Assembly (NCBI RefSeq): GCF_003416895.1
Contig: NZ_QVIO01000008.1
Location: forward strand, 299,543 to 363,542
Direction of reading: 5' to 3'
Origin: Duganella sp. BJB476
GTDB lineage: Bacteria > Pseudomonadota > Gammaproteobacteria > Burkholderiales > Burkholderiaceae_D
Length of the DNA stretch: 64,000 nt
Made by a program: the position numbers and the translations under genes. Position 1 is the first letter of the stretch. The number at the start of each line of letters is the position of its first letter. The notes beneath the pieces are model-generated. The model searched no databases, was not told the origin of the DNA, and saw only the letters and a program-made list of their open reading frames with translations. Below are positions 16,952 to 26,127 of the stretch, piece by piece.

Positions 16952-18100
16952 CTAGTTTGCAACCTGCTGTTCGATCCAGCGCAGCAGCTCGCGGCCGAAC
17001 ACGCGGGTGCGGGCGGCGTCGAGCTGGCGTTTCTTGTAGGCGTCGTGGCTGGCCGGGCCGGTCAGGCTGCGCTGATAGCTGGCCTCGTCCATCAGCTGGA
17101 TCTCGTACTCGAAGAAGAAGCCGACGTCGTAGTCCTGCTCCGGCCCGGCGTCGAGCTGCTGCACGTGGATCATCTTGCGCACCGTGACCTGGATGCTGTT
17201 GAAGCCGCTGCCGCTGTGCGGATTGTCGCAGCGGGTTTGCGGTTGCGCCAGCTCGGCCAGTTCGGCGTCCATGACTTGCAGCAGCGCGGCCGGATACTCG
17301 TCGCTGTGCTCCAGCTGGGCGCGGTATTTGTTGAAGATCAGCTTGGCCGCCTCCAGGTCCAGCAAGGTGTTGCGGGTGCGTTCGGCATCGACGTTGGTGA
17401 CCGACAGCAGGTGCGCCCGTTGCAGCGTGCGCAGCGCCAGCAGGCATTCGAAGCGGGTGGCGAACACCAGCCGCACGCCCAGGTGGTCGAAGATGTCGGC
17501 CGCCAGGTAGGCGGCCTTTTGCAGCAGCTTGAGCAGGATGCTGCTGCGGCCCTTGTTGTCCTTGCGGTCGTAGTGCAGCATCGGCAGACAGACTTCGCCG
17601 TCGGTCAGGTAGTGGCGGTCGCCATCGTGGCGTATCACTTCGTCCAGCGTGCCGAACACCTGGGCGCGGATGGCGTGGAAGTGGCGCAGCTTGAGGTTGT
17701 TGTCGATGTAGAAGATGCCGTGCATGACCTTCAGCACCGCGCACGACCACATGCGCCGCAGGTCGACATGCTGGCCGCGCAGCGAGGCGTACACCAGCAG
17801 TTCCAGCGGGTCGTCGGGGTGGGTGACGTCGTCCGGGATCAGCGCCGCCTGTTCGGGCGTGAGGAAGCTGCCGGTGATGAAGTCGATGGCCTCGCGATGG
17901 GCGCGCTTGATCAGCGCGGTCGCGGCCGGCTGGTCCAGGTCGAAGCCGTACTCGCGCACGAACTGGTGGGCGTCGTGCAGGTTGCGCAACGCCAGCGCCC
18001 CCAAGTCGATTGCCGAGACGCCGTTGGCAATTGCGTTGAGATAACTCCAGTTGAGCGAGAACTTGCCCCCGCTCTTGAGCGAGGCTTTGAGTTCGGACAT
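16952..18100 (-). CDS. Divergent RelA/SpoT-synthetase-like protein (putative)
   Basis: A 382-residue soluble protein without a signal peptide. Three blocks, in order, resemble the RelA/SpoT (p)ppGpp synthetase core. First, GRSSILLKL...DHLGVRLVF (184-213), like the KS-x2-SI-x2-K...D-x-x-G-x-R motif, with D205 in the metal-binding position. Second, GFNSIQVTV (299-307), like GYQSIHTTV. Third, EYEIQLM then SHDAYKK (331-357), like ExQIRT...H-x-x-YK, with E333 as the catalytic Glu. The N-terminal 170 residues are helical and show no HD hydrolase motif. By inference it is an uncharacterised nucleotidyltransferase-fold protein; it need not make (p)ppGpp. The ATG at 18100 lacks a clear Shine-Dalgarno. 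Confidence 0.6.
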   Translation of the reverse strand: MSELKASLKSGGKFSLNWSYLNAIANGVSAIDLGALALRNLHDAHQFVREYGFDLDQPAATALIKRAHREAIDFITGSFLTPEQAALIPDDVTHPDDPLELLVYASLRGQHVDLRRMWSCAVLKVMHGIFYIDNNLKLRHFHAIRAQVFGTLDEVIRHDGDRHYLTDGEVCLPMLHYDRKDNKGRSSILLKLLQKAAYLAADIFDHLGVRLVFATRFECLLALRTLQRAHLLSVTNVDAERTRNTLLDLEAAKLIFNKYRAQLEHSDEYPAALLQVMDAELAELAQPQTRCDNPHSGSGFNSIQVTVRKMIHVQQLDAGPEQDYDVGFFFEYEIQLMDEASYQRSLTGPASHDAYKKRQLDAARTRVFGRELLRWIEQQVAN

Positions 18101-18127
18101 GGCATCAGGCAGAGGCGGCGATGATTC

Positions 18128-18156
18128 AGTATCGCAGTCTGTTTGATCAGCGTCAA
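18128..18156 (-). promoter_or_regulatory. Promoter of the RelA/SpoT-like gene with ANR/FNR-like box
   Basis: On the minus strand TTGACG (18151-18156), a 17-bp spacer and GATACT (18128-18133) form a good sigma70 promoter. The 14-bp TTGATCAGCGTCAA (18143-18156) matches TTGAT-N4-ATCAA at 9 of 10 positions and overlaps the -35. That placement suits repression rather than activation. Confidence 0.5.
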
Positions 18157-18278
18157 TGCTGCACCGCCGCACCCGGCGCGCCCGCCTGCGACAATGCGGG
18201 TTCTGCTTTCAGTCCAGCTACGTCGGCGCCGGATTATCTCTACAATGTGCCGATCTCATTTGAATCGACGGAGCCCGC

Positions 18279-19679
18279 ATGTCCTTCCTGATTGTGCTTG
18301 CCGCACTGGTGTTTCTGATGCTGGCCGCGTATCGCGGCTACAGCGTAATCCTGTTCGCGCCGGTGGCGGCGCTGGGGGCGGTGCTGCTGACCGACCCGGG
18401 CGCGGTGGCGCCGGTGTTCAGCGGCATCTTCATGGAAAAAATGGTCGGCTTCGTCAAGCTGTACTTCCCGGTGTTCCTGCTGGGCGCCGTGTTCGGCAAG
18501 CTGATCGAGCTGTCCGGGTTTTCCGAAGCCATCGTGGTGGCGGCCATCAAGTACATCGGCCGCTCGCGCGCCAACGCCGTCATCGTCGCCGTGTGCGCCT
18601 TGCTGACGTATGGCGGCGTGTCGCTGTTCGTAGTGGTGTTCGCGGTCTATCCGTTTGCCGCTGAACTCTACCGCCAGAGCAACATCCCCAAGCGCCTGAT
18701 GCCGGGCGCGATCGCGCTGGGCGCGTTCTCGTTCACCATGGATTCGCTGCCGGGCACGCCGCAGATCCAGAACATCATTCCCACCACCTTCTTCAAGACC
18801 ACCGGCTGGGCGGCGCCGTGGCTGGGCGTGATCGGCTCGCTGTTCATCCTGGTGGTCGGCCTGAGCTTCCTGGAATGGCGCCGCCGCTCGGCCATGGCCA
18901 AGGGCGAAGGCTACGGCGCCAGCACCGCCAAGGACACCGCCCGCGCCGCCAGCACCGGCCTGCCGCATCCGCTGCTGTCGGTGGCGCCGCTGCTGCTGGT
19001 GGGCGTGGCCAACTTCATCCTGACCAAGCACATCCCCGGCTGGTACGGCGACAGCTACGCGCTGACCACCGAAGCCTTGCCCGGCCTGCACGCGCCGGTG
19101 GCGGTGCCGATCAAGACCGTGATCGGCATCTGGGCAGTGGAGGGCGCGCTGCTGCTGGGCATCCTGCTGGTGGTGGCGACCGCCTTCGGCCGCATCCGCA
19201 GCACCTTCGCCGAGGGCACCAAGGCGGCGGTCGGCGGCGCGCTGCTGGCGGCGATGAACACCGCGTCCGAATACGGCTTCGGCGGCGTGATCGCTTCGCT
19301 GCCGGGCTTCCTGGTGGTCAGCGACGCCTTGCGCAGCGTGCCCAATCCGCTGGTGAACGCGGCGGTGTCGGTCAGCTCGCTGGCCGGCATCACCGGCTCG
19401 GCCTCGGGCGGCATGAGCATCGCGCTGGCGGCGATGGCGGACGCCTTCGTCAAGGGCGCGCAGGCGGCCAATATTCCGCTGGAGGTGCTGCACCGGGTGG
19501 TGGCGATGGCCAGCGGCGGCATGGACACGCTGCCGCACAACGGCGCCGTCATCACGCTGCTGGCGGTCACCGGCCTGACCCACCGCGAATCCTACCGGGA
19601 GATCTTCGCCATCACGCTGATCAAGACCACGGCGGTGTTCTTCGTCATCGCGGTGTACTACCTGACCGGGCTGGTGTGA
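18279..19679 (+). CDS. GntP family permease
   Basis: A 466-residue membrane protein with about 12-14 hydrophobic helices. Segments such as LYFPVFLLGAVFGKLIE, the TMDSLPGTPQIQN motif and AMASGGMDTLPHNGA are characteristic of the GntP/gluconate and D-glycerate-type H+ symporters. It would import a small organic acid. No kinase, dehydratase or GntR regulator is adjacent, so the substrate cannot be named. GGAG precedes the ATG. Its 3' end overlaps the convergent DUF2167 gene by 35 bp. Confidence 0.85.
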   Translation: MSFLIVLAALVFLMLAAYRGYSVILFAPVAALGAVLLTDPGAVAPVFSGIFMEKMVGFVKLYFPVFLLGAVFGKLIELSGFSEAIVVAAIKYIGRSRANAVIVAVCALLTYGGVSLFVVVFAVYPFAAELYRQSNIPKRLMPGAIALGAFSFTMDSLPGTPQIQNIIPTTFFKTTGWAAPWLGVIGSLFILVVGLSFLEWRRRSAMAKGEGYGASTAKDTARAASTGLPHPLLSVAPLLLVGVANFILTKHIPGWYGDSYALTTEALPGLHAPVAVPIKTVIGIWAVEGALLLGILLVVATAFGRIRSTFAEGTKAAVGGALLAAMNTASEYGFGGVIASLPGFLVVSDALRSVPNPLVNAAVSVSSLAGITGSASGGMSIALAAMADAFVKGAQAANIPLEVLHRVVAMASGGMDTLPHNGAVITLLAVTGLTHRESYREIFAITLIKTTAVFFVIAVYYLTGLV

Positions 19680-20550
19680 CGGCCGGCGCCGCGGCCCCAC
19701 GGCCCAGCACCTTGTACAGCCAGGCGCCGCCGGCGGCCACGGCGACCAGGATCACTTGCTTGAACGCCAGCAGCAGCGCGGACAGCTTGCCGAACAGGCC
19801 CAGCTTGGCCGCGACGCCGCCGGCCACCAGCGCCGCCAGGCCGTAGTCGGCCACCTTGTCGGTCTTGCCGTCGAAGTCGGCGTAGCGCTTGCCCGGCGTG
19901 AAATCGGTGAGGGCGGCGACGTTCTTCATCTCGCTCCTGACCTGCGCGATCTGGTCCATGCCGGCCACGGCGTTGAGCACCAGCACGCCCTCGCGGCCCA
20001 GCACCCTTACGTGGTAGTTCAGGCCGTTCTCGTTGCTGCCCTCGGTGTGCAATTCCTTGGCCCAGAACAGCTTGTGTTGCGCCGCGTCGTAGCTGGGCTG
20101 CTCGGCCCAGCCGATCAAGGTCATCGCCGCGTAGCCCTGCTCGCGGCGCGCGGTGTTGTTGTCGGCCACCGCATCCTTCAGCTGCACCAGCAGCTCGGCG
20201 TAGTCGATGCCGCCGGCGTCGTCGTCGCGGACGTGGCCGCCCGGTTCGTAGCTGACGATCACCCCCCACCCAGCCGCGCCCAGCGGATCCACATTGGCCG
20301 GCAAGATCATGCCCAGCGTCGGCGCGCCCGGCGGATTGCCCCAGCCGTCGACCAGCAGCTTGTTGCTGTCTTCCGGGTTCAGATAGCGGAAGTGCGGCGG
20401 CAGCTCCAGCGTGGCGATGCCGCCCGGCAGCGTGACCCTGCCGGTCTGGAAATGCAAGCCGGCCAGCAACTGCTCCGGCGCGTCGACGGCGCCGGCCAGC
20501 AGCGGTGCGCACAGGATCAGGCACAACAGGGCGGTCAGGACACGGCGCAT
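19645..20550 (-). CDS. DUF2167 membrane protein
   Basis: A 301-residue protein with an N-terminal signal peptide (ALLCLILCAPLLAGAV), a soluble exported domain (about 25-240) and one or two C-terminal transmembrane helices (VADYGLAALVAGGVAAK and LLLAFKQVILVAVAAGGAW). GRVTLPGGIATLELP and WGVIVSYEPGGHVRDDDA are typical of DUF2167, a family of unknown function in Proteobacteria. AAGGAG stands 5 bases before the ATG at 20550, which fixes this start over the in-frame GTG two codons upstream. It overlaps the 3' end of the gntP-type gene convergently. Confidence 0.82.
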   Translation of the reverse strand: MRRVLTALLCLILCAPLLAGAVDAPEQLLAGLHFQTGRVTLPGGIATLELPPHFRYLNPEDSNKLLVDGWGNPPGAPTLGMILPANVDPLGAAGWGVIVSYEPGGHVRDDDAGGIDYAELLVQLKDAVADNNTARREQGYAAMTLIGWAEQPSYDAAQHKLFWAKELHTEGSNENGLNYHVRVLGREGVLVLNAVAGMDQIAQVRSEMKNVAALTDFTPGKRYADFDGKTDKVADYGLAALVAGGVAAKLGLFGKLSALLLAFKQVILVAVAAGGAWLYKVLGRGAAAPAVTPARSGSTPR

Positions 20551-20732
20551 CGTCACTCCTTGTTAGAAAAGCCATATCCTACAGGAAAATATTATGAATT
20601 TGGTAATTATCTCCAGCCGTGTGCGGCGTGGATGAAACGCTACGCCCGGCATGCGCCTGTCTGATTGCCCGTGGGTTGATTTCATGTCAGTATTGCCTCG
20701 CAGTTTTAATTAAAATAATTTCGGAGACAGAT

Positions 20733-22391
20733 TTGAAAAACACCATGCTCATTTGTTCGCTGGTCGCTGCCGCTACCGCACAGGCAGCCAGCGTTCCGGA
20801 GTTCGATGCCAAGCATTTGTCGCAAGACGTCAAAGTGCTGGCGTCGGATGAATACGAAGGCCGCGGCCCGAATACGGCCGGCGAAACCAAGACCGTCAAC
20901 TACCTGATCGAGCAATTCAAGGCCGCCGGCCTGCAGCCGGCCGGCGACCTGCTCAAAGGCCAGAAGACCCAGCGCAGCTGGACCCAGGATGTGCCGCTGG
21001 GCCGCTTTGAAATCAAGGGCCCGGTCAAGCTGGTCGTCAGCGACGGTACCACCCGCCAGGAACTCAAGCAGGGCGACGACATGGCCGTGCGCGCCGCCAT
21101 GAACGGCAGCAAGCAGGTCGACTTCCGCAACGCGCCGCTGGTGTTCGTCGGCTACGGCGTCAACGCGCCGGAGCGCAAGTGGGACGACTTCAAGGGCTTC
21201 GACCTGCGCGGCAAGCTGGCGGTGGTGCTGATCAACGATCCCGACTTCGAGACCGGCATCGGCGACTTCGGCGGCAAGGCCATGACCTACTACGGCCGCT
21301 GGACCTACAAGTTCGAAGAGATGGCGCGCCGCGGCGCGCTGGGCACCATCATCGTGCACGAGACCGCGCCGGCTTCCTACGGCTGGGCCACGGTGAAGAA
21401 CTCCAACACCAACGTCATGTACGACATCGTGCGTAAGCAGCCGGCCATGGCGCACGCGCCGATGGAAGCCTGGATCCAGCGCGACCTCGCTGTCGACCTG
21501 TTCAAGCGCGGCGGCCAGGACTTCGAGGCGCTGAAGAAGCTGGCGCAGACCCGCAACTTCAAGCCGGTGCAGCTGAAGGGCGTGAACCTGAGCGCCAGCT
21601 ACGCGGTCGACGCCCAGACCATCGTGTCGAAGAACGTGGCCGGCCGCGTGATCGGCAGCAGCGCGCCGGAGCAGACGGTGATGTACAGCGCGCACTGGGA
21701 CCACCTGGGCGTCGGCCTGCCGGACGCCAAGGGCGACAAGATCTACAACGGCGCGGTCGACAACGCCACCGGCATCGCCGCCTTGCTGGAACTGGCGCGC
21801 GCCTACGGCAAGGCGCCGGCGCCGCAACGCAGCGTGGTGTTCCTGGCGGTGACGGCGGAGGAGAAGGGCTTGCTCGGCTCCGAGTACTACGCCGCCTATC
21901 CGCTGTATCCTCTGGCCGAGACGGCCGGCGTGATCAACATGGATGCGCTCAGCCCTTATGGCCCGGCGCGCAACTTCACCATCTCCGGCAGCGCCAAGCT
22001 GGACCTGCTGGACCAGCTGATCGCCAAGGCCAAGCAGATGGACATGGCGTATGCGCCCGATCCGAAACCGGAAGCGGGTCACTTCTTCCGTTCCGACCAC
22101 TTCCCGTTCGCCAAGCGCGGCGTGCCGGCGATTTCCTTCGGCTCCGGCGACGACTGGATCGACGGCGGCCTGGCGGCCGGCCACAAGGCGGAAGAGGACT
22201 ACAACACCAACAACTACCACCAGCCGTCGGATGAGTGGAGCGCCGCCTGGCCGTTCACCGGCATGGCCCACGATCTCGGCCTGTTGTACGGACTGGGCCG
22301 CGACCTGGCCGATTCCAGCGCCTGGCCGAACTGGGCGCAGGACGCCGAATTCCGCGCCACCCGCGACGCCAGCTCTGCCAAGCGCAAATAG
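20733..22391 (+). CDS. Exported M28 family metallopeptidase with PA domain
   Basis: A 552-residue secreted zinc aminopeptidase. The signal peptide is MKNTMLICSLVAAATAQA. A PA-type insert spans roughly residues 130-240, and the M28 catalytic domain follows with H321/D323 (SAHWDHLG), D343 (GAVDNATG) and E376/E377 (TAEEKG). The layout matches PA-containing M28 aminopeptidases. The start is probably the TTG at 20733, because GGAGAC lies 5 bases upstream; the ATG at 20745 would be too far from it. A terminator follows the stop. It precedes the M16 peptidase in the same direction. Confidence 0.88.
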   Translation: MKNTMLICSLVAAATAQAASVPEFDAKHLSQDVKVLASDEYEGRGPNTAGETKTVNYLIEQFKAAGLQPAGDLLKGQKTQRSWTQDVPLGRFEIKGPVKLVVSDGTTRQELKQGDDMAVRAAMNGSKQVDFRNAPLVFVGYGVNAPERKWDDFKGFDLRGKLAVVLINDPDFETGIGDFGGKAMTYYGRWTYKFEEMARRGALGTIIVHETAPASYGWATVKNSNTNVMYDIVRKQPAMAHAPMEAWIQRDLAVDLFKRGGQDFEALKKLAQTRNFKPVQLKGVNLSASYAVDAQTIVSKNVAGRVIGSSAPEQTVMYSAHWDHLGVGLPDAKGDKIYNGAVDNATGIAALLELARAYGKAPAPQRSVVFLAVTAEEKGLLGSEYYAAYPLYPLAETAGVINMDALSPYGPARNFTISGSAKLDLLDQLIAKAKQMDMAYAPDPKPEAGHFFRSDHFPFAKRGVPAISFGSGDDWIDGGLAAGHKAEEDYNTNNYHQPSDEWSAAWPFTGMAHDLGLLYGLGRDLADSSAWPNWAQDAEFRATRDASSAKRK

Positions 22392-22425
22392 TCGCCAATT
22401 TAACTAAAAAGCAATAGAATACTTG

Positions 22426-22458
22426 CGCACCCGCTTGAATGCCGGTGCGTTTTTTTTT
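22426..22458 (+). terminator. Terminator of the M28 peptidase gene
   Basis: CGCACC (22426-22431) and GGTGCG (22444-22449) form a stem followed by nine T. It separates the M28 gene from the M16 gene. Confidence 0.85.
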
Positions 22459-22492
22459 GCAGCCTGCCTTCCCCCTACCGAGGAGATTCCGC

Positions 22493-25267
22493 ATGACCCT
22501 GTCCCTACGCCGCACCATCCTGGCGGCTTCGATTGCCCTGTTGTCAGCCAGCGGCGCGCTGCACGCCGCCGAGCCGGCCAAGTCCGTCAAAGCCGATATC
22601 GCCATCCCCGATATCCCGTACACCAAGTTCGTGCTGAAGAACGGCCTCACCGTGCTGGTCCATGAAGACCACAAGACGCCGGTGGTGGCGGTCAACACCT
22701 GGTACCACGTGGGCTCGAAGAACGAGAAGGCCGGCAAGACCGGCTTCGCCCACCTGTTCGAACACCTGATGTTCAGCGGCAGCGACCACTTCAACCAGGG
22801 CACCTTCATCAACGCCATGGAGCGCATCGGCGCGACCAACCTGAACGGCACCACCAACACCGACCGCACCAACTATTTCGAGAACGTGCCGACCTCGATG
22901 CTGGACTACACCCTGTTCGCCGAGAGCGACCGCATGGGCCACCTGCTCGGCGTGCTGGACCAGAAGAAGCTGGACCTGCAGCGCGGCGTGGTGCAGAACG
23001 AAAAGCGCCAGGGCGAGAACCAGCCCTACGGCGTGGCCTACCAGCTGCTGACGGAAAACACCTGGCCGGCCGGCCACCCGTATTCGTGGACCGTGATCGG
23101 CTCGATGAAGGACCTGGACGCGGCCTCGATGACGGACGTGCAGGAATGGTTCAAGACCAATTACGGCCCGAACAATGTGACCCTGGTGCTGGCCGGCGAC
23201 ATCACGCCGGAACAGGCGCGCGAGAAGGTCGAGAAGTACTACGGCGAGATCCCGGCCGGCCCGCCGCTGGCCAAGCATGAGGCGTGGATCGCCAAGCGCA
23301 CCGGCACCCATCGCGGCACCGTGCAGGACCGCGTGCCGCAGGCGCGCATCTACCGCGTGTGGAACGTGCCGGGCGCGAACACCGCGACCGAGCCGCTGCT
23401 GGACCTGGCCGCGCACGTGCTGGGCAGCGGCAAGACGTCGCGCTTCTACAAGCGCCTGGTGTACAAGGACCAGCTGGCCACCAGTGCCAGCGCCAGCAAC
23501 GACTCGTCGGAAATCGCCGGCCAGTTCGACCTGACGCTGACCGCCCGTCCCGGCGTCGACACCCGCAAGCTGGAGCAGGCCGCCGACGAAGAGCTGCGCG
23601 CGCTGATGAAGTCCGGCCCCACCGCGGCCGAGCTGGAGATCGCCAAGACCGCGCTGCTGGCGCGCTACACCCGCATCGTCGAGCGCGTCGGCGGCTTCGG
23701 CGGCAAGAGCGATCTGCTGGCCTCCTGCAGCACCTACACCGGCAATCCGGACTGCTACAAGGACTACCTGAAGGCCATCAAGGCGGCCACGCCGGCCGCC
23801 ATCAAGCAGGCCATGAACGAATGGCTGGCCGACGGCGACTACGTGCTGGAGGTGCAGCCTTTCCCGACCAATCTGTCCGCCGGCGCCAAGCTGGACCGCA
23901 GCGCGCCGCCGGCGCTGGGCCAGCCTGAATCGCTGAAGCTGCCGGCCATGCAGAGCGCCACCTTGTCGAACGGCCTGAAGGTGGTGCTGGCCGAGCGCCA
24001 CAGCGCGCCGGTGGTCAACCTGTCGATGATGATCGATGCCGGCTACGCCTCCGACGCGCAGGACATGCCCGGCCTGGCCAGCCTGTCGTTGCGCATGCTG
24101 GAAGAGGGCACGCCGACGCGCGGCTCGCTGAAAATCAGCGAAGAGTTCGAGGCGCTGGGCGCCGAGTACTCCGCCAACAGCAACCTGGACGGCGCCTTCG
24201 TGCAGCTCAACGCGCTCAAGGCCACGCTGCCGAAAGCGCTGGACATCTACGCCGACGTGCTGCTGCATCCGGCCTACGCGCAGAACGAGCTGGACCGCCT
24301 GAAGAAGGACCGGCTGGCGGCGATCGCGCGCGAGAAGAGCAATCCGCAATTGATGGCGCTGCGCGTGATGCCGGGCCTGATCTACGGCCAGGGCCATGCC
24401 TACGGCCTGCCGCTGACCGGCTCCGGCACCGAGGCCGCCGTGGCGCGCATCAGCCGCGACGACCTGGTCAAGTACCACCAGACCTGGTTCAAGCCCAACA
24501 ACGCCACCCTGCTGGTGGTGGGCGACACCACGCTGGCGGAAATCACGCCGCTGCTGGAAAAAACCTTCGGCGGCTGGAAGCCCGGCGCGGTGCCCAAGAA
24601 GAACGTGGCCCAGGTCGCGCCGGCCGACAAGCCGGTGGTCTACCTGATGGACAAGCCGGGCGCGCTGCAAAGCGTGATCTACGCCGCGCAACTGGCGCCG
24701 CCGCGCAACGCGCCGGAAGCGGTGCCGCTGCAAGTGGTCAACAACATCTTCGGCGGCAGCTTCAGCTCGCGCATCAATATGAACCTGCGCGAAGACAAGC
24801 ACTGGTCGTATGGCGTGAACGCCGGCCTGCAGCCGGCGGTGGGCCAGCGCCTGTACCTGAGCACCTCGCCGGTGCAGACCGACAAGACCGGCGCGGCCCT
24901 GCAGGAACTGGTGCAGGAATACGCCAACATCGCCGGCGCCAAGCCGATCACCGCGGCCGAGCTGAGCAGCGCGCAGGAAAACGAAACCCTGCGCCTGCCG
25001 GGTTCGTTCGAGACGGCCGGCCAACTGGCCGGCGCCTACGGCACCATCCTGCAATACAAGCTGCCGGCCGACTACTTCAACACCTTCACCGGCACCGTGC
25101 TGGCGATGACGCCGGAGCAGGCCAACGCGCTGGCGGCGCGCACCATCACGCCGGGCAAGCTGACCTGGCTGGTGGTGGGCGACCTGAGCAAGGTGGAAGC
25201 CGGCGTGCGCGCCCTGAATTTGGGCGAAGTGCGCAAGATCGACGCCGACGGCAAGCCGGTCCAGTAA
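22493..25267 (+). CDS. Exported M16 family (pitrilysin-type) zinc peptidase, two-repeat form
   Basis: A 924-residue periplasmic peptidase with a signal peptide (LAASIALLSASGALHAA). It fuses an active and an inactive M16 half. The inverted zinc motif HLFEH is at 87-91, followed by GTTNTDRTNYFE, which is typical of the active half. The second half (from about 475, LPAMQSATLSNGLKVVLAE) lacks HxxEH and should be the structural partner. Such proteins degrade small peptides inside a clam-shell cavity. GAGGAG lies 7 bases before the ATG at 22493, and a terminator follows the stop. Length agrees with two-domain M16 members. Confidence 0.92.
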   Translation: MTLSLRRTILAASIALLSASGALHAAEPAKSVKADIAIPDIPYTKFVLKNGLTVLVHEDHKTPVVAVNTWYHVGSKNEKAGKTGFAHLFEHLMFSGSDHFNQGTFINAMERIGATNLNGTTNTDRTNYFENVPTSMLDYTLFAESDRMGHLLGVLDQKKLDLQRGVVQNEKRQGENQPYGVAYQLLTENTWPAGHPYSWTVIGSMKDLDAASMTDVQEWFKTNYGPNNVTLVLAGDITPEQAREKVEKYYGEIPAGPPLAKHEAWIAKRTGTHRGTVQDRVPQARIYRVWNVPGANTATEPLLDLAAHVLGSGKTSRFYKRLVYKDQLATSASASNDSSEIAGQFDLTLTARPGVDTRKLEQAADEELRALMKSGPTAAELEIAKTALLARYTRIVERVGGFGGKSDLLASCSTYTGNPDCYKDYLKAIKAATPAAIKQAMNEWLADGDYVLEVQPFPTNLSAGAKLDRSAPPALGQPESLKLPAMQSATLSNGLKVVLAERHSAPVVNLSMMIDAGYASDAQDMPGLASLSLRMLEEGTPTRGSLKISEEFEALGAEYSANSNLDGAFVQLNALKATLPKALDIYADVLLHPAYAQNELDRLKKDRLAAIAREKSNPQLMALRVMPGLIYGQGHAYGLPLTGSGTEAAVARISRDDLVKYHQTWFKPNNATLLVVGDTTLAEITPLLEKTFGGWKPGAVPKKNVAQVAPADKPVVYLMDKPGALQSVIYAAQLAPPRNAPEAVPLQVVNNIFGGSFSSRINMNLREDKHWSYGVNAGLQPAVGQRLYLSTSPVQTDKTGAALQELVQEYANIAGAKPITAAELSSAQENETLRLPGSFETAGQLAGAYGTILQYKLPADYFNTFTGTVLAMTPEQANALAARTITPGKLTWLVVGDLSKVEAGVRALNLGEVRKIDADGKPVQ

Positions 25268-25295
25268 GCGTCAAGCTTTAACGCGAGGTACAGTC

Positions 25296-25328
25296 AAAAA
25301 ATCCCCGCCATGTGCGGGGATTTTTTTT
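25296..25328. terminator. Terminator of the M16 peptidase gene
   Basis: ATCCCCGC (25301-25308) and GCGGGGAT (25314-25321) pair, with A-run and T-run extensions on both sides. It is followed by eight T on the plus strand and is palindromic enough to work in both directions. Confidence 0.92.
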
Positions 25329-25365
25329 GTGGCGCGGATGCAGCAGAACATTTACTGTATTGCAA

Positions 25366-25392
25366 TTTACGTTGTATTTTGATAATTATAAT
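25366..25392 (+). promoter_or_regulatory. Candidate promoter of the PEP-CTERM gene
   Basis: A perfect TATAAT (25387-25392) lies in a strongly AT-rich patch (25340-25420) that contrasts with the GC-rich surroundings. TTTACG (25366-25371) is the best -35, though with a short 15-bp spacer. The start codon is 82 bp downstream. Confidence 0.45.
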
Positions 25393-25473
25393 GTACAAAA
25401 TGCATCAAATGTGGTCTACTTGAATCTCTTGGCGTCATCCGGTTTTTGTCCCACTTCGCAAGGAGCTCCAGCT

Positions 25474-26103
25474 ATGAACAAGAAGATTCTCGCCGCCCTG
25501 GTAGCGGCCTCGGCCGCATTGAGCATGGGTGGCGCCGCGCAGGCGGCCAACCTGGTGGTCAACGGCAGTTTTGAAGATCCCGGCTTCAGCCTGCCGGCAG
25601 GCTCCTACTGCTACCTGGGCGGACCTTTCGATTGCGGCATCGTCAACGGCTGGACCGGCGGCTTCCCGCTGATGCTGTCGACTAGCGGCCCATGGGGCAA
25701 TCCGAACACGCCGGACGGCAATGTGCTGGTCGGCATCCAGGGCACCAGCTTTATCCAGCAGACGCTGAACCTGGCCCCCGGCAGGTACACGCTGTCCTGG
25801 ATAGACGCCGGCCGCAGCAATTATGGCGCCCCGGCCGAAACCTACCAGGTCTCCGTCGGCGGCAACGTGATGAGCGTCGAGTCGGTCAACTTCGGCGCGG
25901 GCTGGACGGCCAAGTCGCTGACCTTCAACGCCGCCGGCGCCACCACGCTGAGCTTTGCCGGCCAGACCACCGACGACGCCACCGCCTTCATCGATAAAGT
26001 GGAAGTCAACGCCGTGCCGGAACCGGAAACTTACGCCATGCTGCTGGGCGGCCTGGGTCTGGTTGGCTGGGCGGCGCGCCGCAAGGCCCGCGCCGCAGCC
26101 TGA
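25474..26103 (+). CDS. PEP-CTERM sorting domain-containing exported protein
   Basis: A 209-residue exported protein. It has a signal peptide (ALVAASAALSMGGAAQA) and a beta-sandwich body beginning NLVVNGSFEDPGF, typical of DUF642-like or carbohydrate-binding modules. The C-terminus VPEPETYAMLLGGLGLVG followed by an Arg-rich tail is the PEP-CTERM signal processed by exosortase. It would be anchored or released at the cell surface, often with exopolysaccharide. No exosortase is in the window. AGGAG lies 8 bases before the ATG at 25474. The GH43 protein gene follows in the same direction after a hairpin. Confidence 0.9.
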   Translation: MNKKILAALVAASAALSMGGAAQAANLVVNGSFEDPGFSLPAGSYCYLGGPFDCGIVNGWTGGFPLMLSTSGPWGNPNTPDGNVLVGIQGTSFIQQTLNLAPGRYTLSWIDAGRSNYGAPAETYQVSVGGNVMSVESVNFGAGWTAKSLTFNAAGATTLSFAGQTTDDATAFIDKVEVNAVPEPETYAMLLGGLGLVGWAARRKARAAA

Positions 26104-26127
26104 ACACGGAATAGGCGCGGACGCTAA

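Noticed and set aside
20665..20690. TTGATTTCATGTCAG as an ANR/FNR box upstream of the M28 gene.
   Set aside because: The half-sites are five bases apart and the second half is imperfect, so the spacing is wrong.
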